DNA from: Trichosphaerium sp. ATCC 40318
Taxonomy: Eukaryota; Discosea; Flabellinia; Trichosidae
Direction: 5' to 3'
Length of the DNA: 64,000 bases
NCBI GenBank assembly: GCA_038496445.1
Contig: JALMLS010000303.1
Coordinates: 1 to 64,000, forward strand
Every line of letters begins with the position of its first letter. Position 1 is the stretch's first letter. Positions 48,846-60,010 of this stretch are shown here, piece by piece. A program made the translations under genes and the position numbers. The notes beneath the pieces were generated by a model. That model had not been told where the DNA came from. It made no database searches and saw nothing but the letters and a program-made list of their open reading frames with translations.

Positions 48846-49223
48846 AGTAAAAACCTGGCTACAAGTACCAAAGAGCCTCCATAGTGTACCCTAAGCAACA
48901 CACTATAAGTGTTACAAAGCCCATGGAAATAACCTGTTTTGTTATGCAGATCCGCGAGTGTGAATATTGCTGTCTTCGTATGGAAGAACATTAAAAGAAA
49001 ATATCACCTCATCTGTAAACAGCACCAATTCATAATCAAATTTTTTCTGGAATAGTAAGAATCACAGGCTGGTGGAACTTATGCTTAATACAATTTTGAC
49101 AGTAACGCTCAGAGTATGTAGCGCTTAATACAATAGAGTAAGACTTGATACAGTTGCCTACACTGATAGAGTGCAATGAACTGTAGTGCTTTTTAAAAGG
49201 CCAACTTGAGGAAGTTTTATTAT
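48846..49223. other. Intergenic segment between repeat arm and cysteine-rich gene
   Basis: Bases about 49011-49075 resemble 61800-61860 (CATCTGT..ACAGCA then TCTGGAATAGTAAGAATCACA) in the same orientation, so this too is duplicated material. Bases 49200-49223 match 58857-58881 next to the paralogous gene. No coding sequence. Confidence 0.45.
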
Positions 49224-49957
49224 TTACGAACAAAGAGTAAGTTGGTTGGTATCTTCTTCAACTTCAAAGCATTCGTTAATAGGCCAAACTTGTTGATAGG
49301 CTTTATCGTTACACGTGTAGGTTTCATCTGAAAACGTGACCATTATTGCCTGTTTTAAATATGAGGTTCATTAGCATGTATTATTATTCTGTATTACCTT
49401 ATTTTGATCACATGCAAAGATATTACTCTGATCCCAATTCGTGCACTTGCCGGTTGGAAAAGATACTGTTTGTCTCTCTTTTGAGCATGTTGAATCGTCG
49501 TATAGCTGTAGCTTTACCTGTTTTCCACTAGCAGGGAGAGGTGTGTAGTCTTCAAAAAGTGTAAGCACCAAAAAAACGATCGCGGTTAACTATGCAAAGT
49601 CACGTGAGCTCTTACCTGGCGCTGTAGTATATTTGCTCCAAATGCCATCTGTAGGAACGCAAGTGTCTATAAATATTGTAGAGTTCATGTAGCTGGTTCT
49701 ACAGTCACCACCACTAGGAGTATACGATGTTTCAATAATTTTATCCTGATAATTATTAAAAATACTGTTTACATAAGTGTACCTACGTTATCAATTGAGT
49801 ACATCACGCCAAATACACAAATACCAGTTTTTATCTCTGTGTAGGAAGGATTTGGCACTGTACAAGCACTATCCTGGTAGTTTTGTTGTATTACAACAGT
49901 AGACAAAGAGGTGGCAAGGAATACAAAGAGTATGGTCACAATAGGGAGAAGTGTCAT
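49224..49957 (-). CDS. Small secreted cysteine-rich protein, paralogue A
   Basis: Four exons on the minus strand. Exon 1 (49957 down to about 49790) encodes MTLLPIVTILFVFLATSLST, a signal peptide, then VVIQQNYQDSACTVPNPS. The middle exon gives SYTPSGGDCRTSYMNST and FIDTCVPTDGIW. The third gives KQVKLQLYDDSTCSKERQ and FPTGKCTNWDQSNIFACDQN. The last gives AIMVTFSDETYTCNDKAYQQ and VWPINECFEVEE, ending CS at 49224. The two YxDSxC segments suggest an internal duplication. The family was not recognised; the product is a secreted, disulfide-rich protein of about 190 residues. It sits between the arms of the inverted repeat and has a paralogue at 58882. Confidence 0.7.
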
Positions 49958-50042
49958 TGTCCTCGTAGAAAGATTTTTGATGTTTAGTTTCTAAGCAACG
50001 TGGTTCTCTAAATTGTAAGAAAGAATATCCGAGGTTGATGGC

Positions 50043-50566
50043 TTAAGGGTGCGCTCTGAGCAAAAAAACAAAAAATTTAAATTTGATCGTTTGCACCTCA
50101 GAGTGCCGGAATAATTTTTCTTATATTTTTGAAGCATACACATTGCACTTATTGGTTTACTTGCGGATGGGTGTTAGTTCAAATCCGCATGTAAACCAGA
50201 AAAGTGTTGCTGAAATTTTAACAATTTTACTACGGCATCCTACGGTGCCCATACTTTTGTCACATGGCCGCCACATTATATAAATGCGTCAGCAGCAGTG
50301 ATAAGGTGGAGAAAGATGGAGATTCTGAGAAATCACCAAAAAACTGCCTTTTTTGCCAATTTTTATCATAAAATCACTTTTGTTTTTGCAACTATACAAA
50401 CTCTACACCACTTGAATGTGGAGAATATATATACAATAAAACGTTTTCACTTCCAAAATGTTTTTTGGCAGGCTTAGCTGGCCACTAGAGCTAAATTACA
50501 AAAAAAAACCCAAAATTGTGGCGAATTTTAGTGAATTTTCTGATCGAGCACAGAGCGCACCCTTAA
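50043..50566. mobile_element. TTAA-flanked miniature inverted-repeat element (piggyBac-like MITE)
   Basis: The left end reads TTAA GGGTGCGCTCTGAGC (50043-50061) and the right end GCACAGAGCGCACCC TTAA (about 50548-50566). These are near-perfect terminal inverted repeats of about 15 bases flanked by TTAA on both sides. TTAA duplication is the hallmark of piggyBac-type insertion. The interior of about 490 bases has no credible coding frame. It is inserted upstream of the cysteine-rich gene, inside the spacer of the larger inverted repeat. Confidence 0.72.
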
Positions 50567-50879
50567 CCTTTTGAAGATGTGGAACATTTCAAGCGTTTGG
50601 TTGGACTGAACAAGACTGTCAATATAGAAGGATACAATAGGCAACAACAACAATGGCGAGTAGCAATCAAAACATCCCCTCACCCTCCCTAAAATCCTTG
50701 TTCTTTTTTGTGTAAAAAATTTTTTCTTTATTTTTTCCTTCAAACACATTTGCAATCTCACGAGTGTTCTTAAATGTAGAAAAAAATTCTCTCATGTGGC
50801 TACGCTAGAGCCGCCAAAGACTGAGTGTCTTTCCTCCAAGCGCGTCTCCCTTATATTCACAATGTTGGCCAATCTAAAT

Positions 50880-51353
50880 GTGTTTTTGTTATAATTTTTT
50901 GTATCTTTTTTAATAACCAAGTACTCTTCTATGTCATACGTAGCATCTCAACCCTATTTATCAATAACGCTGACAGGAACTGCAATTACAAACATTGTCC
51001 CTGTTGGTTGTTTGCCATCACTACAAAAGGCCGCCAACAGGATCTCTTCGACTGAAATATAATAGGCGTCGTTTCGCCTAATGTAGTACAAAGCTATGTT
51101 TGTAAACACTTGAAGATAGTCACAGAGGCTGTTGAAGTACGTCTAGATTGTAGTGATCAAAGGCACTATGTACCCTGGCACATGGCTCAAACATCAAACG
51201 ACACTTTTTCCCAAAACATGTTTACAAACCACTAGCTTTCTTTTATCAGCTTCTTGTTACCAAAAAAGAAGTTTGGCAGCGAATGCAATCGAATATAGAG
51301 CTCTGTTTGCGTTTGATCGGGCAAGCCGGCGTTTTTGTAAAGCTTGGATTTAA
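50880..51353 (-). repeat. Right arm of a long inverted repeat
   Basis: Reverse complement of 48370-48845, as described for the left arm. Matching landmarks are TACTTGGTTATT near the inner ends and TCAAACGC..ACAGAGCTCT at the outer ends. The spacer between arms is about 2.0 kb and contains cysteine-rich paralogue A and the TTAA MITE. Confidence 0.75.
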
Positions 51354-51759
51354 CCTACAGAAAAACTTGCGAAGGTTGAAACGGTTGATATGTTCTCTCT
51401 ATGAGCGTTCATTTTACAAAGGGTATGTTGTTGTGCAAGAGACATTGACAAGAATTATATGTACCTACTGTACTTGTATTAATTTTTGGTGTCTGTATTC
51501 AGCTTTAAACACAGTAAGGTAAAAGTGTTGTTAAAAAAAAGCTGTTTCAAATGTAGTAGTCATTGTACACTTTTGGATAGCTACATTGTACGTTATTGCG
51601 TTAATTGAGCTTTGATCATTTGTGACACTTTTATTTGATCATTTGTACTTTGGTATTTCATGAGGTTTTAATGAATCTTATAATGATTCTAAGGTTTTCT
51701 TACGACATATTTTTTACGAGCGTCAAGTGGCTTTTTTCAAAAATTACAACTTGCAGTAC
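51354..51759. other. Intergenic sequence partly duplicated elsewhere
   Basis: Bases about 51390-51425 match 60147-60185 in inverted orientation (TGTTCTCTxTATGAGCGTTC). The remainder has no recognised gene or repeat. Confidence 0.4.
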
Positions 51760-52155
51760 AAGAGGCATACCACTGCTAATATAGCCAAAAGACTTTAGCC
51801 ATCCACTATAAGTAGAAACACCGTTTCGTATTAGCCTTTTAATACCCGAATGATTCGGGTACCCATTTTTGGTTTTTGGGATATTTTCCCAGGCTGATAT
51901 TGAATCACATTGATAAAACCCTGGAATGTTAGGTTGGTATTCTGCCTTTTCCTAATCCTCTCTGTATGGAAAATTATATAAAATACTCATATATTTGTGG
52001 GTAATTAGGAATAATAAAGCAAAAACGTGTCACGGAAAGGTATTTCGCCGATGAGGAATCATTCGGGGTTTCGGGCAAATAACTTTTGGATAGGCGAGGT
52101 ATTGTTAAAAAAAGGCTGAGTGTTATTGTACAGTTAACCAAGTCAATTACCAAAC
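51760..52155 (+). repeat. Dispersed repeat A, copy 1
   Basis: This segment recurs inverted at 59670-60010, and a shorter piece lies in the same orientation at 63285-63385. Common words are TAATAAAGCAAAAACGTGTC, ACGGAAAGGTATTTCGCCGA and TGAGGAATCATTCGGGGTTT. It shows no coding frame and may be a non-autonomous transposon; its termini were not resolved. Confidence 0.7.
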
Positions 52156-52261
52156 TCGGGTATTCTTGTCTTAAAAATTTAGAGAAATGTTCTTTGAACT
52201 AAACATCAAAACTACAAAGAATGACTTCTCCATCTTAAGATGAACAGTGTTAAAGAGAGTA

Positions 52262-52412
52262 TGTTATCAATTGAGTACATCCCACCGAAAACACAAATAC
52301 CAGTTTCTACCTAGATGAAAGATGGACCTTCGTGTAGGCACTTTGCAAGAACTTTCCTGTAGTTTTGTTGTATTGCAACAGTAGACAAAGAGGTGGCAAG
52401 GAATACAAAGTC
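52262..52412 (-). pseudogene. Broken exon-1 copy of the secreted cysteine-rich family
   Basis: Matches exon 1 of the gene at 49224-49957. TATCAATTGAGTACATC, then ACACAAATACCAGTTT, then TAGTTTTGTTGTATT and ACAGTAGACAAAGAGGTGGC occur in the same order and strand. It carries an in-frame stop (CTAGATG region at about 52310 on the plus strand) and small indels, and no downstream exons follow. It is a dead fragment. Confidence 0.75.
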
Positions 52413-52565
52413 AACACATATAAACAGCATGCTGGCGTACAAATGTCTATCACAACCATGCAATAAACCGTTGGATTTCACTTTATGACATTGTACAGAT
52501 TCTGATTGTACTATTTGCGTATTGTGATGCTGTTATTCAAAATATTACATTTTATTAAGCACAAG

Positions 52566-53555
52566 TTACACCAGCCATGAAAGCTCTGGTACTGGATTTA
52601 CAAATGGAAATAAAGAGGGTGGGTTTGCAGGCGAAAATTGTACAGAGCCTGGATCACAATTAGGTATTTGGCTGAACTGTAGATGATTTGTTGGAAGTGT
52701 GTACTGTTCTTGTGGTAATTCTGTTCTTATTTCTCGATAACCTACAGCATCGCATCGTTTTTGCTTAAGTCTTAACGACCTTCTGGATTTATTAAATCCA
52801 TGAGCATTTGCCAAAGCCTAGAGGTATTCTTACAAACTGATCACGTGATTGTATATTTAGTTTCAGGTAGGAAAACGTACCTCCAATAAAGGCAACACTG
52901 CTCTTACATATTCTGTTCTTCTTGTACCAATACACCACGCTATTTTATCAGGTCTTAGTCCCCACTGAAACAAAGCTCTCAAGGCCAACCAAGTCTCTCT
53001 TGTAGAAAACGGACCATGACATTTAGGCAAAGGAACTCCATTTAGGTCCAGAGACATCATTGCTTTGTCATGCTACATCGAAAAAGTTAATACGGTAGCT
53101 GTGAACATTGTATGTTACCTCATCTACCACTTGAGGTTTAAATATTCCGACAGAAGCGAGTTTGAAGCAGTTTACCTTTCCTAGAGACCCAATCCATTAC
53201 ACAAAGGAGTTGGAGGCTAAATAAGCTTGTTTGTACCTTTGTATTTTACTTTTTGGTAATGAGTTCTGACTTGTGACGGGCTTCGTGTACGCATCATTTC
53301 AGCAACCTCACATCGCTTAGCAGCGTATTGTAGACCATCAAAACCGATTCTCCATTCACGTGGCCTCCATTGCCCTTTTAAATACTTGTATGATGACGTT
53401 GGTTCATTGTACATTACTGGCGCAGATACAGCCATACGTACAGGGAACGTGGGGTTCTTTAATAGCTGTCAACTGATTTACAAGTGATCAGTTAAAATAC
53501 GTACAGGTTGGGCGCTTGTAAGAGCTGTTGTAACATCATGCCAAGTGGTCATCAT
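52566..53555 (-). CDS. SANT/Myb (SHAQKY-like) DNA-binding protein, copy 1
   Basis: Starts MMTTWHDVTTALTSAQP (53555), then a GTACGT intron. The next exon reads KNPTFPVRMAVSAPVMYNEP and WRPREWRIGFDGLQYAAKRC, then TRSPSQVRTHYQKVKYKG. The last motif is the third helix of SHAQKY-type Myb domains. A second region, PFSTRETWLALRALFQWGLR and DKIAWCIGTRRTEYVRAVLP, looks like another helical DNA-binding or SANT-like module. The tail is Pro/Gln-rich, ending ELSWLV at 52566. It is probably nuclear. A near-identical gene in the opposite direction starts at 61951. Confidence 0.75.
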
Positions 53556-53989
53556 TGTGTTGTTCTAAGATTTAAAAAAACGCGCTTTATTTACGCTTTG
53601 GGATACTTTTGGAGAATAGGTTACAATGTGATTCGACCCTAACTATTTCCGCGGAAATAAACACCTTCAAAAGACGTTGTATTGCTGTTACAAGATGTAA
53701 AACGTGTATACCTAAGCGACAAGTTCAATGACGGGAAACAAGGGAGTTTGACAAGCACGTGTGAACACTGTGATTGGAAAAGCATTTTGCACCAAGTGCT
53801 TGTTTAGAAATATATTCTCATAGCTATACCACGTGTCGTTAAATCACGTGGTATTTTTGTTATTAAATAGACAAAATTGATTTCCATGATGTCATTACAA
53901 ATAAAATACGACAACTTGCAGTACGTTTCGTTTTACCAGTGCCAAAAGATTGTCATTACACTCATTTGTTTATGTACCATAGGTGGAGA
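53556..53989. other. Upstream region of SANT/Myb copy 1
   Basis: Contains a close cluster of CACGTG palindromes (about 53759, 53830 and 53847), the last two 17 bases apart. No coding sequence. The equivalent region upstream of copy 2 also has a CACGTG site near 61724. Confidence 0.4.
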
Positions 53990-54595
53990 TATTAACGCCT
54001 GTTCGGATTAAAGCGGGGTATTGGGATTTTGGCAAAACCCGAGAGACACTTTGGGTGACACTCGGGGTTTTTGGGCTTTGGGAGAAAGTTGTGGACACTT
54101 TTTGGACAGTTGGGTTTTTTGCTGGGCGTTCCCTTTCTTCTTCTTAGTCTTCTGTGATTACACCCGAAGTATAATGGGCGCTTTAAAAGGCTATTTAATC
54201 ATTTATAAACGTATCTTAATTAGACCTAAGACAAACGTGACCAAGCTCTCTCGAAAAATCTCGCGAGTTTTTTTTTGTTCAAACAGTATGGTAGCGTTTT
54301 CCTGGTCTGGATAGATTTGCAGTAGTCGTGACACAAATTGTATAATGAAGTCATTACCAAAAAAAACCCTTCAAACAATCAAACAGGCTGCCAGTGCCAT
54401 GGGAATGTTGGCTCCAGCGTGTTTACACCTATTTGATCTTTTTTTTTTTGGACATAGCTTACACGTGACCAGTTGGGATTTGCACAAACTTTTCGTCTTC
54501 CATTTTTTCAAGTCGGAAAAGTCGAATGACTTTAGTTAGCTTTTTCGGGTTGAGATGTTGTTCAACAACTTGCTATAATCTGCTGCTGTTAAAGT
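53990..54595 (+). repeat. Duplicated block C, copy 1
   Basis: Found again inverted at 60850-61450. Shared words include GGGGTATTGGGATTTTGG, CTTCTTAGTCTTCTGTGATT, TCTCGAAAAATCTCG and TTTTTCAAGTCGGAAAAGTC. One segment of about 41 bases (54185-54225) is in the same rather than opposite orientation in the two copies. Frames of 97 and 64 codons in the block are not conserved and were not called. Confidence 0.72.
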
Positions 54596-54936
54596 GTTTA
54601 TTGCATTTTGTTCATTGCGTGGAGCGATGAGTTTCGGTGGTGTTATTAACATGTTTTGTACTGATATTTTATCCATGCACTTAATTTAGTATTATCTAGC
54701 TGGTTTTTTATAAAAGCAAAAAAAACATGTAATGAGGTTGTATTCATTTTATTGAACACAATAAACAGCTTCAAGTCACATAAATATATCTGGTGTACCG
54801 GAAACTGCGGACTGTGAACACCTGAGATAGTCTTGTCTGATAATAGATATTAGAAACGTCTAGGTAACACTCAATAATCACTTCCTGGCAAGTACAACAT
54901 AAAACTAAATATATTTTCTTATCACTAGAGATCCTA

Positions 54937-55803
54937 TCAAGAAATAGTGCACCCTTGTTTTTCTTGTTCTATCCCTTTGATATAAGTGCTAAATTTAAGC
55001 AATTGACCTCGTGAATTCCACTTCTTGTACTCTCCATCAATTATACCATTCACTACATTAAACTGTTGATTTAATTGGCCGTTTTCAAACCAGTGGTTGA
55101 TCTGACCTTCTCCTTTACCCTTAATATATCTGCCTGCCTGAAATAGCTGACCATGTACATACCAAATCTTGTACTCTCCATCTCGTAAACCATTTACATA
55201 GTGATATTGCCTCCGCAATTGCCCATTTTCATACCAATGCATTTCCTCTTTGTCTAGCTTACCACGTGTATAATAACCTTTCTTACATAATTGTCCAGAG
55301 TAATACCAAACCTTAAACTCTCCCTCTCTTCTCCCGTTGATGTAATGCAACTGCTTGTTTAATTGAGCGTTGCTATACCAGTACTCACACTCACCTTCTC
55401 GTTCTCCATTTAGACAGCTATACTTTTCGCACATCTGTCCATTGTCATACCAACCCACGTGCTCGGATAGATAACCATTTTTCCAGTAATCTTGCACTGT
55501 AATTGCTGGTTTTGAGCGATTACATTCTTGTTTAATCCATTTGCCATGTTTCCGTAACTTAGAGTCAAACCTCGTAGTTGTTGCCGCTTGTAGAGATAAA
55601 AGAGGGTATTTTAAGTAAACTTCAAAGTCCAGCTCTATCATAATATACTGCAGCTCTAATGGGAGCTGTAATATAAGACAACTACCAAATTTTGAAGTAT
55701 TCATCTTGTCTTGTGTAGTGAACTGAACAGACGTTAAGGTTGTTAAGACAATGTCGCTGTAGAGGTTCGTTGGTTGTTGATATTTAGGTTTTACGGTGAT
55801 CAC
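54937..55803 (-). CDS. F-box-like protein with MORN-variant repeats
   Basis: A 288-residue single-exon gene. After about 40 residues comes LILQLPLELQYIMIELD, an F-box-like opening, then a block TTTRFDSKLRKHGKW shared with the gene at 28722. About seven repeats follow of the form xGEYKIWYxNGQLxxQxxYxNG, the MORN-variant/YwqK type, ending at 54937. These repeats form protein-binding beta-rich arrays. The start at 55803 is 119 bases from the divergent amidase gene. Its function is probably as an SCF-type adaptor, if the F-box holds. It is the intact relative of the truncated gene at 28722. Confidence 0.75.
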   Translation of the reverse strand: MITVKPKYQQPTNLYSDIVLTTLTSVQFTTQDKMNTSKFGSCLILQLPLELQYIMIELDFEVYLKYPLLSLQAATTTRFDSKLRKHGKWIKQECNRSKPAITVQDYWKNGYLSEHVGWYDNGQMCEKYSCLNGEREGECEYWYSNAQLNKQLHYINGRREGEFKVWYYSGQLCKKGYYTRGKLDKEEMHWYENGQLRRQYHYVNGLRDGEYKIWYVHGQLFQAGRYIKGKGEGQINHWFENGQLNQQFNVVNGIIDGEYKKWNSRGQLLKFSTYIKGIEQEKQGCTIS

Positions 55804-55922
55804 GTGTTTCTCTAAAGTTTTAGAAAGAAAAAACCGAGTTTGACTCTTAGATTAAGTTGTAGCTATTTATTCTTCTCAAAGGTTACGCTTGAAAGAACAC
55901 GCTGCGGCAACATCAGCAAAGC

Positions 55923-58705
55923 ATGTCTAAAGTAACGAAACCAACGAAAGAACAGTTGAAAGAGTACTGCAAGACTTTTGGTTTAGATTTTGATGACAGC
56001 GACCTTGATCTTGTACAAACCATGGTGACAGGTGCGTTTGATGGGTATATTTGAGCTTAAAATCGGTTTACACCAAGTTCAGATAGATTAAAGCTCTACG
56101 ATGACCTCGCATCACTACCAGACTACCAACCACGCGTATACACACGAAAACGTTCAAGTGTCAAATAAAAATCATAAATAGGTTGAATACGCCCGTAAGG
56201 GATGTTGGGAACCAGAAGATAACGAATTCAACGCCTGGTATGTCAAATGTGACATCAAAGGAGAAAAGGTAACGAAACTTTTCTTTTTGCCATCCAAGTG
56301 GTCCAAAGTTTGCCTTGTTACTACTCCTCGTGCTAATATTTTACTCAGGAGGGTCCTCTCGCTGGTAAAACAGTTGCTATCAAAGGTGAGTCACATGACA
56401 AACACGTGATATTTTAAACTGTGAACGTGTTTAACGGTGTGAATGATCTATTTTTGCTGTTAGTTCCCCGTTTTTTTAATGCAATGTAGACAATGTTTGC
56501 GTTGCTGGTGTCAAAATGATGAATGGTTCGCATACTCTTGAAGGTAGTTTTTACTGTTACAAAAACATGTTGTAACTGACATTATAGGTTATGTACCAGA
56601 CGTTGACGCGACAATTATTACTCGTATTTTGAGAGCTGGTGGTACAATCGCTGGGTTCGTTTTTTTTTGTTCTGAGAAATAAGAAAAAACCTAACTTTAC
56701 TTACTTAGTAAAGCTCACTGTGAAGATTTATGCTGTTCTGGTGGTATGTATATTACTATTCAATTATTACATTACATACATTGTCTTATATTTTTACCAC
56801 AGGCAGCAGCTCGAACTTCAAATGTACGATTAAAGCACACATGTTTTAAGATTTAAGCAGAAGGTCATGGCGTGTAGGTATGACATTAAACCCGAACAAT
56901 AAGAAGTATAGCGCTGGTGGTTCAAGCTCTGGTTCAGGAGCGATTGTAGCTAGTAACCAAGCGGACCTAGCAATAGGTGGTGACCAAGGTTCGTTTTTCA
57001 TTGAAGCATGAAGCTTGAATCATTCTCTTTTGTTTTATTGCATTTAGGTGGATCGATAAGAATTCCTTCTGCCTTGTGTGGCATCGTTGGTCTGAAACCA
57101 ACTCATGGACTTGTGCCTTACACAGGTGTATTTACTATTGAGTACACGGTGCGCTATTTATCCAACATTCAAAAGAAAGCGCATGGTTGTTTTCTTACCT
57201 AAGTAAAATAGCTGGATCATGTTGGTCCCATGTCAAAGACAGTTCGTGAAAATGCTGAATTTCTAAGTGTTTTGGCTGGTTCTGATACTTACGATGCCAG
57301 GTACTATAGCTAGTTTAAAGAATTGTTTTTATTTGTTGTTAATCATACCAACTTGTTTTGTAGACAAAACTTTCCACCTGGCATGTCTTTTAACTATCTG
57401 GATGACCTGGACAAAGGTATGCACGTGATGATGTTTATATCATAGCCTAACGAGATGGTTCATTTAACACCTTTTAAAGGTGTTAAGGGCCTTAAGATTG
57501 GCCGTCTTGTTGAAGGTTTTAATATCGCTGATGATGCCGAATCTAAGATTGTGAATGATAAAGTTAATGCTGCCCTTGATGTCCTGAAATCATGTGGTGC
57601 TGAAATTATTGATATTTCTGTACCTTTTCATAAGCATGCGCTTGGAATATGGAACGCTATAATAACGTACACAAAGAAGCCTTTGAAAAGTCTTTGTTTT
57701 AGTTGCTTGTTTATTAGTTATCTCGTCCTTCGACTTGTTAAGCAAATATCTAATATATTCCTCTCTTTAGCGAAGGTATGGTTGAACAAATGGTGAAAGG
57801 AAATGCATGTGGTACTGGACATAAAGGATTAAACATTACGTCCCTTGTTCAAACCTACAGTGCTACAAAGAAGACAAGAGCAAATTCGGTATGGTTCAAA
57901 TTACAGGCTGATGTTCTTGCGAGCAACTAGTTTTTGTTTTCTCGCTTTTTTTACTTTTTGATTGTCTTCAAGTAAACTAATGTTCAACTTTGTGTAGCTA
58001 TCTGAAAGTTGTAAAATTGGTTGCCTTTCTGGAGAACATATACATCAACAACATCCGAACCATTTTTATGCAAAGGCTCAGAACCTGAATATACGTCTTA
58101 CATCAGAATACAATGCGGCTTTATCAAAAGTATCTGTTTTAGCAATGCCTACATTACCTTCTGGAGCACCTCTACTTCCAGTAGGCGACGAGCTTTCAGA
58201 TTTTAAAGTAATGTACAAAAAAACTGGTATCAATATTTGTAACACGTGCCCTTATGATGCAACAGGTACGACTACAACTTGCATTTTTTAGTAGTTTTTT
58301 TTTGAGGTTTATGCAAAATTGTCTTGTTAGCCATAAGACTCAAACGTCGTCTCGCCATTTTTATGTAACTATGATTACTTCTTTGTTCAAAAGATCCATC
58401 AAAAAAAGATAATAACACAACGTGGTTTCCACAAAAATGTTTGTAAAAAGGTGCTAAGATACTGGCTGTCTTCAAAAAGACAACATGTCATGAAAACCTG
58501 ATACAATTCCCAAAACTCATTTGTCTGTTATTCGTTTAATTTATTAATAGGTCACCCTGCGCTTACTGTACCGTGTGGAAGATTTGATGATAACAACATA
58601 CCAATAGGCATTCAATTTGTTGGTAAAAAATTTGATGAAGCAATGATATATCGTGTTGCAAATGCATATGAAAAAGCTGCACTTGAAAAAGCAGATAAAA
58701 AGTAA
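55923..58705 (+). CDS. Amidase signature family enzyme
   Basis: A gene of about a dozen exons. Starts [20 protein letters not shown]. The amidase core shows [20 protein letters not shown] (catalytic Lys in the KD motif), then [32 protein letters not shown] (the signature with the cis-Ser) and [19 protein letters not shown] (nucleophile Ser region) follow, then [16 protein letters not shown] and [13 protein letters not shown]. The end includes [18 protein letters not shown] and [18 protein letters not shown] before the stop at 58703. The Ser-cisSer-Lys triad appears complete. The family hydrolyses amides, for example acetamide-like compounds or amide hormones. It is closest in style to fungal and bacterial acetamidases, but the substrate is not readable. 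No targeting signal is obvious, so it is probably cytosolic. Confidence 0.88.
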
Positions 58706-58881
58706 AATAATGTAAAGGCTGTGTACCTGCCTAGACTATGTACTTTTATCGCACAGTTACCAACACAAATAAATCTATAAACAGCTTGATAGAGGATGAC
58801 TACATAAAACCTTCGTGCAATGGAGTTACAGATAAAGGTCGTATGTTTATTTTGAAGAACAACTTGAGGAAGTTTTATTAG

Positions 58882-59608
58882 TTAAGAACAAAAAGTAAGT
58901 TGGTTGGTAAATTCCTCAACTTCAAAGCATTCATTAATAGGCCAAACTTGTTGATAGGCTTTGTCGTTACACGTGTAGGTTTCATCTGAAAACGTGACCA
59001 TTATTGCCTGTTTTAAATATGATTATGAGGTTCATTAGCATGTATTATTATTCTGTATTACCTTATTTTGATCACATGCAAAGATATTACTCTGATCCCA
59101 ATTCGTGCACTTGCCGGTTGGAAAATATTCATATTGAGTCTCTGTTAAACATGTTGTATCGTTGTACAACTGTAGCTTTATCTGTTTTCCACTAGCAGGG
59201 AGAGGTGTGTAGTCTTACAGAAAGGGTAAGCAACCAAACTACTATGAAAGTATACTTGGACCATGTACATTTCTTACCTTCAGCTGTTGTAAACTTCATC
59301 CATATACCAAATTGCTCAACACATGTATCAATCGAATAAGTAAAGTTTTGAAAGTAGAGACAGTCACCAGTTTCATCGTATCTTTCAAAAATCGTATCCT
59401 ACAAACTGATTAAAATAATGAAAAGAACATTACTTACACCTTCAACTGTGAATATCACGCCAAAAGAACAAGTACCAGTTTGCATCTCCATAAATGATGG
59501 ATTCGGTACTGTACATGAACTATCCTGGTAGCTTTGTTGTATGACTACTTCAGCCACAGTTGTGGCAAGGAATACAAAGAGTATTGTCGCAAGAGGGAGA
59601 AGTGGCAT
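58882..59608 (-). CDS. Small secreted cysteine-rich protein, paralogue B
   Basis: Same four-exon layout as 49224-49957. Exon 1 encodes MPLLPLATILFVFLATTVAE, then VVIQQSYQDSSCTVPNPS. The middle exon (ERYDETGDCLYFQNFTYS, IDTCVEQFGIW) is much diverged from paralogue A. The third exon (KQIKLQLYNDTTC, FPTGKCTNWDQSNIF) and the last exon (VTFSDETYTCNDKAYQQ to CS) are nearly identical, as is the intron between them. The stop is at 58882. It is a secreted, disulfide-rich protein of unknown role. It lies just downstream of the amidase gene, convergent with it. Confidence 0.7.
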
Positions 59609-59669
59609 TCTTCGTAGTTTTGATGTTTAGGAGAACACGTGTTTCTCTAAATTTTCAGCCAAGAATGCC

Positions 59670-60010
59670 CGAATTTGGTGATTGACTTGGTTAACTGTAC
59701 AACAACACTCAGCCTTTTATTAACAATACCTCGCTTATCCAAAAGTTATTTTCCCGAAACCCCGAATGATTCCTCATCGGCGAAATACCTTTCCGTGACA
59801 CGTTTTTGCTTTATTATTCCTAATTACCCACATATATGAGTATTTTATATAATTTTCCATACAGAGAGGATTAGGAAAAGGCAGAATACCAAGCTAACAT
59901 TCCACGGTTTTATCAATGTGATCCAATATCAACCTGGAAAATAATTCGGGTATTAAATACGAAACGGTGTTTCTACATATATGGCTAAAGTCTTTTAACG
60001 ATATTTGGTA
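59670..60010 (-). repeat. Dispersed repeat A, copy 2 (inverted)
   Basis: Reverse complement of 51760-52155, including TCGGCGAAATACCTTTCCGT and ATGAGTATTTTATATAATTT. It lies about 60 bases upstream of the start of paralogue B. Homology to the left region resumes at 60147-60185. Confidence 0.72.

Noticed and set aside
50160-50200. GTTCAAATCCGC, reminiscent of a tRNA T-loop
   Set aside because: No acceptor or anticodon stem can be folded around it, and it lies inside the TTAA element.
54021-54539. Two frames (97 and 64 codons) inside block C
   Set aside because: They are not kept open in the inverted copy at 60850-61450.
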